DNA of 64,000 bases from an uncultured Clostridium sp. (GTDB lineage: Bacteria; Bacillota; Clostridia; TANB77; CAG-508), in NCBI GenBank assembly GCA_900553685.1, contig USEI01000002.1:98074-162073 (forward strand), given 5' to 3'. The notes beneath the pieces were generated by a model, which was not told the origin of the DNA, ran no database searches, and was given only the letters and a program-made list of their open reading frames with translations. The number at the start of each line of letters is the position of its first letter. The stretch's first letter is position 1. Positions 29,001-38,000 of this stretch are shown here, piece after piece. The position numbers were made by a program, and so were the translations under genes.

Positions 29001-31466
29001 TACACCTTGTCTTACAGATGTTGTAATTGAACCTACTGTATTATAATTTGATGTACTATTTACTGCTACGAGTCCTGTTGGAGCTGAATAATTAATTGGT
29101 AATTCAGTATATCCATTATTATCCAAATTTGTAGCTTCACTATTTGTATATCTTAATTTAATAATATCTGATTTTGCTGGTGTATATAAATCTACTTTTA
29201 TATCTGCATTTATTACTATATTTGTACCATTTGTTAACACACCAGAATTTATTCCTTCTTGGTTACCATCAATTGTAACTCTTATTATTCTTCCAGCTAC
29301 TTCTGTATTTATTATATCTAATCCTTCACCATAAAGTACACTTGCATTTGTTACTACTAAATTTTGAACATATTCTGGTAATTCTATTTCAAAAACTGAA
29401 TTTCCATACACATCTGATACATCAGTAGCATTATTTAATTCTATTCTTAGTTCAACATCATTATTTGCAAGTGTTGAAAGGTTTGATTTGTCTATAATTA
29501 AATTAGCTTTTGTTGTTGTATCTATTAAATTTGTTACAACTTCTGCTGTTCCTACATCAACTCTAGTTTCAACATATTCATATTCTGCTGACATAGCTGA
29601 AGTTGTTTTAATTGATGATAAATTAGCAAAATTTGCTTTATCAATAGACGCATTTGTATATGCTTTAACATTATTAATTACTAAGTTTCCTTCACCTACT
29701 GGTTTAGTAAGTTCAAAAACTAATTTTGAAGGTTTATTTTCAAAACTTACTATTATATTTCCTTCTTCGTTTACTGCTGTTTCATTATTAATTGTAGAAA
29801 TTAAATTTCCAGAAATATCTAAAATTTTAATTTCACCAGTTTCACCTAAAACTTTTGTAAATTCTTCTTTATTAATTGAAATTTGTTTATAATATAAATC
29901 ATTATTTTCAATAGAATTTCCAGCTTTATCTACATATAAGTTATCTCTATCTTCTATTCTAATATTTTTTATAATATCTTTATAAGAAATATTAGCAACA
30001 GTTTTAGAAATTAATTCAACTTCATATTTTCCACTATTTTTATAATTTAAATATGTATAAGCTTTTGAAACATCTAGAGTTTCATTTTCTATATTTAAAG
30101 ATACTATATTTCCTGTTTGTCCTTGAAGAACATATTCAAAATTGTTGTTATTTGTTATTAAATTAGAATTTTCTTCCTCGTTTGCACCACTAAACATTGT
30201 TACTTTAGCTTCTATATTAGAATTAATAGTAATTCCACCTACTGCTTTTGCATTTTCAAAAGTATAAGTAATTAAATATTCATCAATACCTGAACCGCTA
30301 AAATATCTGTCTTCTTTAACTACTTCTTTGTTTGCATCTTTTAAGTATTCATCTTCAAATTCATTTACTTCAACATTTTTCTTTGGATTAGTAACCTTTA
30401 ATATTATTTTGTTTTCATCAGCATTATATGTCCAATTGTTTTCATTAAATGTTAAATTTCCAACTGTTTCTCCATTGGTTCCTGAAGTAGAATTTGCAAC
30501 TACTGTAACATTTGATGGCTTTATTCCTTCAAAATTTGGTACATCAATTACAACTTCTGATTCTTTAATTGGTAAAGTGTTTTTATCTGTAGTTGTATCA
30601 ACTTTTACTAAAGTTTGTAATATAACTCCTCTACCAAAATCTATATATTTTGTAGCTTCACTAGATAATTTTACTTCTCTTTGATCTTTCCAAGCAACAT
30701 TTAAATTTACTCTTTTTGATACTTCTATTTCATCACCATCATCATCAACGTATATACCTGTGAAAATTACTGCACAATCTTTTGATAATTTATTTTCATT
30801 TACATACATTTCATTTTTGTATTTTATTGGTAATGAAAGTTTAACTTCTGAAGAGTTATTAACTTGTTTTAAAGAAATAACATTGTTTTCTAAACTTTGA
30901 ACATATTCTGGTAATACTTCATGAGCTGAATTTTCTTCATTTTGTTCTGCATTTTGTTCCAAGTTTTCTTCTATCTGTTTTTCTTGTTCTGAAGTTTCTC
31001 CTTCTGCAGATGTCTCTTGTGTAACCTCTGCCTGCTCATTGTTTACCTCTTGAACTTCTTCAACATTTTCTTCACTTTCATTTGAAGTTTCTTCTTGGTT
31101 TTCTGTAACTTGAGCTTGTACTTCTTCAAAACTGCCAACTTCAAAGTTTAAACCTTTTCCCTCCTCAGTTTCTGCAATTTCTATTTTTGCATCTTTTAGA
31201 TATCCACTTTCTTTAACATCTAATTTCATGCCAATAGATAATTCCTCGTTATTTACATCACTAATAACCGAATCTGTTTTACTTTCTTCGGTTCCAAAAT
31301 AAGCTTCAAATTCAACATTTTCATGTCCTGTATCTGAATCTGACGCAAAAAAGGTTTCTGCAAAACTTGCTGCATAACTCTTAGTTACAAATGCAAAATT
31401 TGCAAAAGTTAGTGTAAATATTAGGATTATTGCCAACAATTTTTCTAGAATTTTGTTTTTTAGCAT
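26076..31466 (-). CDS. DUF11/SdrD-B surface protein, first gene of the second surface operon
   Basis: 1796 residues. The start is ATG 31466, with GGAGG seven bases before it; an upstream in-frame extension would put 38 unlikely residues before the signal peptide. Signal peptide 1-33 (ending KSYA). A Glu/Asn-rich acidic linker spans about 112-190. Many Ig-like DUF11-type repeats follow (VKYVFTVKNEGGAVAENVRLTDVIPDG is typical). An SdrD-B domain lies near 1460-1560 (GTAWLDSNKDGMRTTDEQLL). The end is SAKTGETF, a membrane helix and KRKGGV. It is paralogous to the 1975-residue protein at 40384-46311 (shared segments such as R-[IV]-PFKG-x-KD). It probably forms an extended stalk for the adhesin encoded one base downstream. 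Confidence 0.8.
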   Translation of the reverse strand: MLKNKILEKLLAIILIFTLTFANFAFVTKSYAASFAETFFASDSDTGHENVEFEAYFGTEESKTDSVISDVNNEELSIGMKLDVKESGYLKDAKIEIAETEEGKGLNFEVGSFEEVQAQVTENQEETSNESEENVEEVQEVNNEQAEVTQETSAEGETSEQEKQIEENLEQNAEQNEENSAHEVLPEYVQSLENNVISLKQVNNSSEVKLSLPIKYKNEMYVNENKLSKDCAVIFTGIYVDDDGDEIEVSKRVNLNVAWKDQREVKLSSEATKYIDFGRGVILQTLVKVDTTTDKNTLPIKESEVVIDVPNFEGIKPSNVTVVANSTSGTNGETVGNLTFNENNWTYNADENKIILKVTNPKKNVEVNEFEDEYLKDANKEVVKEDRYFSGSGIDEYLITYTFENAKAVGGITINSNIEAKVTMFSGANEEENSNLITNNNNFEYVLQGQTGNIVSLNIENETLDVSKAYTYLNYKNSGKYEVELISKTVANISYKDIIKNIRIEDRDNLYVDKAGNSIENNDLYYKQISINKEEFTKVLGETGEIKILDISGNLISTINNETAVNEEGNIIVSFENKPSKLVFELTKPVGEGNLVINNVKAYTNASIDKANFANLSSIKTTSAMSAEYEYVETRVDVGTAEVVTNLIDTTTKANLIIDKSNLSTLANNDVELRIELNNATDVSDVYGNSVFEIELPEYVQNLVVTNASVLYGEGLDIINTEVAGRIIRVTIDGNQEGINSGVLTNGTNIVINADIKVDLYTPAKSDIIKLRYTNSEATNLDNNGYTELPINYSAPTGLVAVNSTSNYNTVGSITTSVRQGVKEDLIDIYSEAKAATMEIVVMNNNENTVSDVSILGRIPFKGVKDIETGEDLGTTLDTKLIGPIVSDERNGVAFNIYYSENGEANNDLNNSENGWTMNPTSFENIKSYLIVPQDENYEMQETAILRFTYQYEIPANLTHNENIYGTFLAYYTNNSEIAKTDEKATPDKIGLTTGEGPELNLEVSLDKETVKELEEVKAKIIATNVGNNKAENINIEYSIPKYAEYVSAESDNENLNITAENGIVKANINELEKEEKIEFTITLRAGKLPTLEEYYRGTEGFGVYEGKYMIKLQDEEGNIIKEEEIAEVPEIYIESKASITAKDLGATLTAEGNKAEITKSDFKIDIQNKSDIDEALETQKAGDEVNFSIQIENLTSEVKKNVVVTQVLPKEFSYVKSSVVGYAEDGLTSIDVAEGRYDESTRTITWNLSEIQEDASVQLKFVAKVNELDENVTKVDVETIAKVSADGTDTYESNALITSVGRPVLVVNQISENTDTYIKEGDTVKYVFTVKNEGGAVAENVRLTDVIPDGIAVRKVSYVSDGIVGNKKVSSSREVTVMANIQPNEELVVNVEAVAANLGGVQEKTVTNFATVASAEVEEQTTNSITHIVEASEKSIAASQLQSSSSSTSQGNGNIEKTYKLTGTAWLDSNKDGMRTTDEQLLSGIIVRLVDSQSGAIQTSVTTDANGTYTFSGVKNGDYLVIFEYDTVKYTVTAYKKDGVDINVNSDAVTTKLEQDGKTRNGAITEVITISNGSVSGIDIGLVLADKFDLKLDKTITKVTTQSATGTQNDEYDNVTLAKTEIAAKHLYGSVVYVEYTITVSNEGDVAGYAKQIIDYMPEGMTFNSGLEANASWYTGSDGNLYSAELAERELKPGESASVKLVLTKQVTEENIGLTNNLAEIYEDYNIYGISDINSTPANKAQGENDIGSADVIISAKTGETFIYISVIITTILLGSIVIFIAYNKIVLAKRKGGV

Positions 31467-31531
31467 AATCTTAATTCCTCCTACAACAACAATTTGGCAT
31501 AGTATCAACTTTACTATAATTATATAAGTAT

Positions 31532-31559
31532 ATTCTACTCTTTTTTTAAAAGTAGTCAA
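31532..31559 (-). promoter_or_regulatory. Proximal promoter of surface operon 2
   Basis: -35 TTGACT (31559-31554), 16-base spacer and -10 TAGAAT (31537-31532), about 60 bases before the ATG at 31466. It shares TTACAAAG and AAAAAGAGTA with the promoter of operon 1. Confidence 0.55.
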
Positions 31560-31714
31560 TAGAAAAAACCTTTGTAACACAAGGATTTCATGTTTTTATT
31601 TTCATTATCATTTACGGATTAACTATTTTAGCAAACTCCCGCTATGAAATATAAAATTTTCATTACATAAATCCTTTTATATAAGCCTTTTCCACCAGAA
31701 ACTATACGTTATCT

Positions 31715-31743
31715 ATTATATACCATTATGTAAACTTTTTCAA
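31715..31743 (-). promoter_or_regulatory. Distal promoter of surface operon 2
   Basis: -35 TTGAAA (31743-31738), exactly 17 bases and -10 TATAAT (31720-31715). If used, it makes a leader of about 240 bases in which GGATT pairs with AATCC around an inner TGAAA/TTTCA stem. Confidence 0.55.
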
Positions 31744-31824
31744 GGCTTTTTACACTATTTTTTGACTTTTTTTCAAAAAAAATTTAATTTAGTATTCCCT
31801 GTTTTAAATACTTTTCTGTCTTTT

Positions 31825-31833
31825 TTTGTCGAA
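31825..31833. promoter_or_regulatory. Candidate Spo0A box between the surface operons
   Basis: TTTGTCGAA is a perfect match to the Spo0A box. It lies about 90 bases upstream of the distal promoter of operon 2. Function is inferred from the motif alone. Confidence 0.35.
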
Positions 31834-32052
31834 TAGTATATTTTAATCTCAATTTTACTTGTCTATAATAATTTAAAAAGTAATTTTATATTGTTTTTAA
31901 TAATTTCATTTTAAATTTACCATCCTATTTTTTATAGAAATTTTATATTCTCACTTTTTAATATTACAATTTTATTTACAAATCTTTAAAAAAATTCCAA
32001 AGAGTATATTTGCGTAGCAAAAATAAAATTATTCAAAAAAATATTGTATAAA

Positions 32053-32081
32053 AAGAAGAGAGTAAAAACTACTCTCTTCTT
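32053..32081 (-). terminator. Terminator of the first surface operon
   Basis: A perfect 12-bp stem (AAGAAGAGAGTA with its complement), 5-base loop and a TTTTT tail on the minus strand, ten bases after the stop codon at 32092. Confidence 0.85.
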
Positions 32082-32091
32082 AATTTATGTT

Positions 32092-35000
32092 TTATTTATA
32101 ACGTCTCTTTTTGATTTTTGTAATTGTTACTTTTGTTACAATTACTACTAAAGCTACTACGGCTACTACGATTGCTACTACTATTACACTTGTTCTTGCT
32201 GTCTCAACTGTATTAACAATCATTCTTCTATTTCTCATTAAACCTGTTGGAGGTGTTAATGTAATTGTTTCTGTTGCTGCAGTATCTGATTCAAAAGATG
32301 CTGTTACAAATTCTTCACTACCTTTTCCTGGATCAGGTTTTGTTGTATTAACATTAGCATTACCAATTGTTGTAGCAAAGTTTGTTCTTCTACCTGTTAA
32401 TGTTGTAAATTGTATAATCTCTGCCATGTTTTCATAAGTCATATCTTCTGTATCTGCTTCTGCTGATACTACTTTAGATACTGGTAAGTATACTGTACCC
32501 ATAGAATAATGATAATTTGTAGTATCTGGATCTGTTACTTTTGGTAATAAGAATCTTGCCAAATCAACGTTATTTACTTGATATTTATCTTGAGCTTCTT
32601 CAATATTTGTTTGAACATTTCTTGAATACTCATCATCTCTAATTCTATCATCAACTGATACAACTAGGTTCTTATATTCTATGCCTTTAGTATTTGTTAG
32701 TTTAACATTAGTTGTAATATCTTCTCCTATAGCATAGTTTTCACTTGTCTCATTGTTTGTATTTTGTTCATCTGTTTTATTTTCTTCTGTAGTTGTTTTT
32801 CCTTCAACAATATCTCTTACTGCTAATACATGATTTACTAATTCTGATGTTGTACTTCTTCTCCAGTACTTACTTAATAATTTATCATCACTTGTTTCTT
32901 GTTCAAACTCTAGGTCTGTGTCAACATAGTCTAATATCTTATCAAATTTCAAGCTTGCAATTGTATCTAAGTTAGTATCTTTTCCAGTATAATATGCATA
33001 TCCTACATATCTACCAAAATATCCACCGTCTCCTACTGGCTTATTATTTGCATCAGTTTCATTAGTAATTGTTTTCTTCATGTTTCTGTATAGATCATCA
33101 TTTTCATCTAATGCATAAGTATCTGCATAAATAATATTTCTTGCTGTGCCTGAAGCTGTATAATCTTTATCTATAATATTTACACCTTTACCATTATATG
33201 CATTGATTAAATTAATTGTTGCATCATTTTCTTTGTATCTGATATCATCAAGATTTTCTGTGATTCTATCTACCTCACTATTGTTTTGTGCTTTGAATTT
33301 ATAAGTAATTTCAATTTTAGAACCTTGTAAAATATCATCATCTATTTGTAAGTAAACAAATCCTTGAAGTTTTTCTGTAGCAAGTCCTGATAGTAAGGCT
33401 GTATAATCATTTGAAATGAATTGTACTAAATCAAGTCCTACTGATTTATCCATATCTAAGTGGTGAGTAGCAGCTTCTCCTTCACCTTCTGTATAGAAGA
33501 ATAAATCAGCTAATGTTTCTCCATCTTCTGTTGTTATCTTCATTTCATCAATTTCTTTTAATAAACTTATTTGTGATTCAGGTCTATATTCAACACCAAA
33601 GTCTACGTTTTCAATCTTGAAGTCCCTAGCATTGTTGTCTGCATATTGCATAGCTTCTAGTTCTTTATAGTAAATTTCATTTGCTAAATCTTCAGCTGTA
33701 CCATTTCCTAAATCAACATTTGTTCTTACAATATATTTTGATGTTTGCTCTTGTGTTAATTTCTCAGTTTTTACTAAGAATTCAACTGTTTCAGCATTCA
33801 TATATGTGTTTTCTGTTAATGCTTTTAATTGATCCACATCATTTGCTCTAGATATTGGTGTCATTTCTTCAATTCCATTTGCAACACCTTTTAGAATTTC
33901 TGCAAGTTCGTTTGTCATAACTTCTGAGAATCTATTAACTTCTAGTCTTCTAATTTCATCATCTCTAGCATCTGATTTGTTTACAACCTCTAATTGTTTA
34001 ATTATTTCATCAACATCTGTTTCTGTATCACTTAAATCTGTTGTATATTTTGTTGATTTATAATCTTGACCATTAAAGATTAACATATCTTTTTGAGCTT
34101 CAATATCTGGGTTATATGTTGTAGAATTTTTGTTTTCTTCAACTGTATCACCATAAGTAAATCTTACAACATATCTACCTGGAACAAATCCTTCAAGTTC
34201 ATAATTACCATCTGTATCTGTTCTTGTATGTTGAACTTGCTTCCATGTAACATCACTTAAGATTTCTTCATAATAGTGAATTTGATTATTATTATTTGCA
34301 TCTTTTACATAGTTACCGTTTTCATCACGTACTGGAATATCAACAATTTCAACAAATTCTGCTCTTGCACTTCTAACTTTAATATCCTTTTCTTCTGTTT
34401 CTGAACCATCTTTGTAGTTAATTTCTACGTTTTGATTCATTTTACCATCATTTTTCTTTTGTTCATTAGGATCGTAGTTACCATCACCAATATATTGTGT
34501 TTCTCCAGCTTCTCCTAATGTATCTGTTCTTGAATCATCCCAAACCATACCAGAAATACTTCTTCTAATATCTGGTGTATTCTGAACTTCTACAATAATA
34601 TTATTTTTACTGTATTTTTCTGTTATTATTTCTTTTGTATTTACTGTTGCATCTGCAACAAGTTCAATACCTGTTTTATATGTCATATCTTCATAGTAGT
34701 CTATATTATCTGCAGAGGTTTCGCTTTCAGCATATCCTCCACTTCCAGGAATTACTCCTGTGCTATCATTTTTGATACCAATGTTACCAGCATTTGAGTC
34801 CATATCTACAAGTGAAGTTGGTTTTCCATCTGTGTACCAAACTGAGTAAGCATTAACTTGTGCAATGTTTTCTGTACCTCTACCGAATTTATTTTTGAAA
34901 TCTGTTGCTACATTTTCAGCTATTTTTAAAGATCTCTCTAAAGTTGTTGTTTTTGTAGTAGTTGTTGAACCACTTTCTTCTCCTGTTGTTGTTGATCCAT

Positions 35001-38000
35001 TTTCTTTTTCTTCAGTATTAGAACTTGCACTTGATGTTGAAGATTTTGTTTCTTCATAATTTTCATTTGTAATACCTACTTCTAAAGCTTCTTTATCAAG
35101 TACATATTTAACATAAATATCTAAATCTTCTCCTTCATGGATAATCTCATTCTCCATACCTCTAATATATACTGTGTTATATCCATCAGCTTCAAAGTTA
35201 TTTTTCTTTTCAGAATATGTACCTAAAGCTCCTCTTGAAGAAATATTTGATAATGTTAAATCAATTTTTACATAATTTCCTGCAGGATCTTCTTTATAAA
35301 TTGGTTTTGCTCCTGCTGCTACTTCTGTAGGATTTTCAATACTATATTTTGTTCCATTTGCAGCATCTCCTGCTTCGCTTGCTTCTTTAAAGTACCAAGC
35401 CTCAGCAATCTTAATTGGTTTATCAACTAAGAAGCCATTATCATCTTTATTTTTTACAACTACTGTATTTGGAGATCCAACTGTTGGATTTGGAACACTT
35501 ACCATATTTCCATTTTCATCAAATTGTATTTGAACAAAGTTCTTGTCATATAAGTCTAGAATTTCATGTATCTTAACATCTAGTTTAGTATCAGTTACAG
35601 GAGGATTTTTACCTTCATAATTTACAGTATCATCATCAGTAACTGCTTTATTATCAACTGTTATTCTATATGTTACCTCAACATTTAATTCACTCTCACC
35701 ATTTATACCTTTATACTCTCTAACAGCTTGTGCTTTATATTGCTCAAATCTGTATTTATAGTCAGATTCATATAACTCTAAACCATAAGGTTTTGAAATT
35801 ATATAATTTTGTAAATATGGATTTTGATCTGTAGCTTCCATATCACCATTTAAACCATTGTTTTGGTTGTAGTTGTATTCCATTTCTTCACCATCAATAG
35901 TTGTTTTTACTTTATAAACATCTTTTGTTAATGCAATATCAACATCTTCTCTTAACTCTAAACCTAAATTGATGTGTTTTAAGTATTCAGTTTCTGGTTT
36001 TTCATTATTTTGAGCTCCTCCAAATGGATATAACCATAAGTAGTTAGTTGAATTTGCATCATTTTTATTTGAAGGAACATTTATAAAGCTTCTTGCTGTC
36101 ATTAATCTTGAGTTATCTTCCATTAATTGTGAAGTGTGTTCTGTCTTATCAAAAACTAATTCATTAGTTTTATTAAATCCTAAATCATAAGCTACATTAT
36201 ATGAAATGTATTCATATTTTGTATTAAATTGTTCTCTTACATCTGTAAATTCAGCTGCATTAGAATCAATCAAATATTCTTGTTCAAAGCTTCCATCATC
36301 TTTTAGATGTTTCTTACCATCTGTTCCAGCATAGAATTCTGTACTCTTATATATAACACCATCATATTCGTATTCTATATAATAACTTACATATTTACTA
36401 TTTGCTGTGTAGTTTCCATTTGCATCTTTATTGTCAGCTTTGTCAACACGTTGATATGTTGTATTTAATGAGAATCCTGTGTCATGATTATATGTACCAT
36501 ACCAGTTTAAGTTCTCATCTCTACCAAATGTATATAAACCATTTTGGTCTGTTTTGGTTGTTCTTAATAATGTACCATCTGATTTATAAAGATGAACAAT
36601 TACATCTTTCTTTCTAGCATCTTGGTTAACATTATAGTATGCTTGTTTTGTAGCATCAACATCTTTGTCTGTCATAAATCCATCTCTATCAAAGTCTACC
36701 CAAACATTACCTGCAATTACTAAGTCTTTCATTCTTACGTATTCTTTTGTTTCTTCTTGTTTAGAAATGTTTTCATCATGATTTGGATTTCTAACTTCTC
36801 TATTATTATCATCTGTATGGTTAATGTTAGTTAGTATTGTTAAGTCAGCTCTGTTCTCTAAATCATATAAATACATATTGCTTTCTGTAACTTCTACAGT
36901 TACATAGTAAATAATGTATTCACCTGGATTTAAGATTGTTTCATTTCCAATAGTGTATTCATATTTGTTGTAATTTCTTCCGTTTTCACTAATTGCTGAT
37001 GGAGCTGAAACATTAACATTTACTTTTCCATCACCATTATATCTTGTACAAACACTACCATCACTATTATACATTACAGCTTCAACAGATTTTTGAGTTA
37101 AACCAACCTCCATTTTATCTGTAACTTTAGTTGTTCTAACTTGAGTTGCTGGTTTTGTACCAGAACTTAAAGATTTATTAACTGTTGTTGCTTCATTTGT
37201 AATCTTAATAGCATATACAATTGTTTCATATTTTTCAACTGAAACTGGATGTTCTTTCTTATAAGTGTCTTTGTTATTTGGTTCTCTCACTCTATCATTT
37301 ACATTTCCATCAGATAAAGTACTATATTGTTTACTGTCATTCATTCTTGAAGTTTTTAAAGTACCATCATTATTTGTAATTATACCATTATTTGTAAATG
37401 AATTGTTATTGTTTTCTTTTTGTATTTTTTCATCATAAGTATAAATGTATTTATCAACAAATGTGTTATAGTTATTTATTTTGTAATAATCTTTTGTTTC
37501 TGTTCTTATTGGGTTATTTTTAATAACATCATATTTATCATCAACTGTTGAAGTCTGTGCTGTTCCTCTATTGATGTTTCTCATTTCTCCAATAAATTTA
37601 ACACTATTTGTTTCAACAGTTCCTTTTGTATATTCATCTACTGTTAAAGTAACTGTTATTGTTCTAGTACCATTTGCTGGAATCATCAAGTTTTTAATTG
37701 TGAATTTTCCACCATTTGTACTACTATCAGTCTTAGATATTGTATAAGATTTGTTTCCTGGTATTGTTGTACCACTTACAGTAATATCTAAGTTAGAATA
37801 TTTTTTAGGTAATGTATCTTCTATATCTACATAAACCTTATCTGGTTTCCAATATGGAGCATTATTATAATCTATCTTAGAGTCATATTTATTTGTTGTA
37901 TTATAAACTATTATCTTATATGTAATAGTATCTCCATATTCTGCGTATACTGGATTAGCTTTTTTAGCATCTTCTGTTACACCTTTTGTTATAGATCTTT

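Larger units (their letters stand above)
31467..32091. other. 625-base spacer between the two surface operons
   Basis: From right to left it holds the operon 1 terminator, a perfect Spo0A-box-like site, an upstream promoter, a leader with short inverted repeats and a second promoter near the start of operon 2. No open frame with a ribosome site is seen. Confidence 0.6.

Noticed and set aside
31467..31708. The surface operon 2 leader as a purine, c-di-GMP or c-di-AMP riboswitch.
   Set aside because: Short pieces (GTTTCTGG, CCGTAAATG) recall parts of known riboswitches, but no complete conserved core is present.
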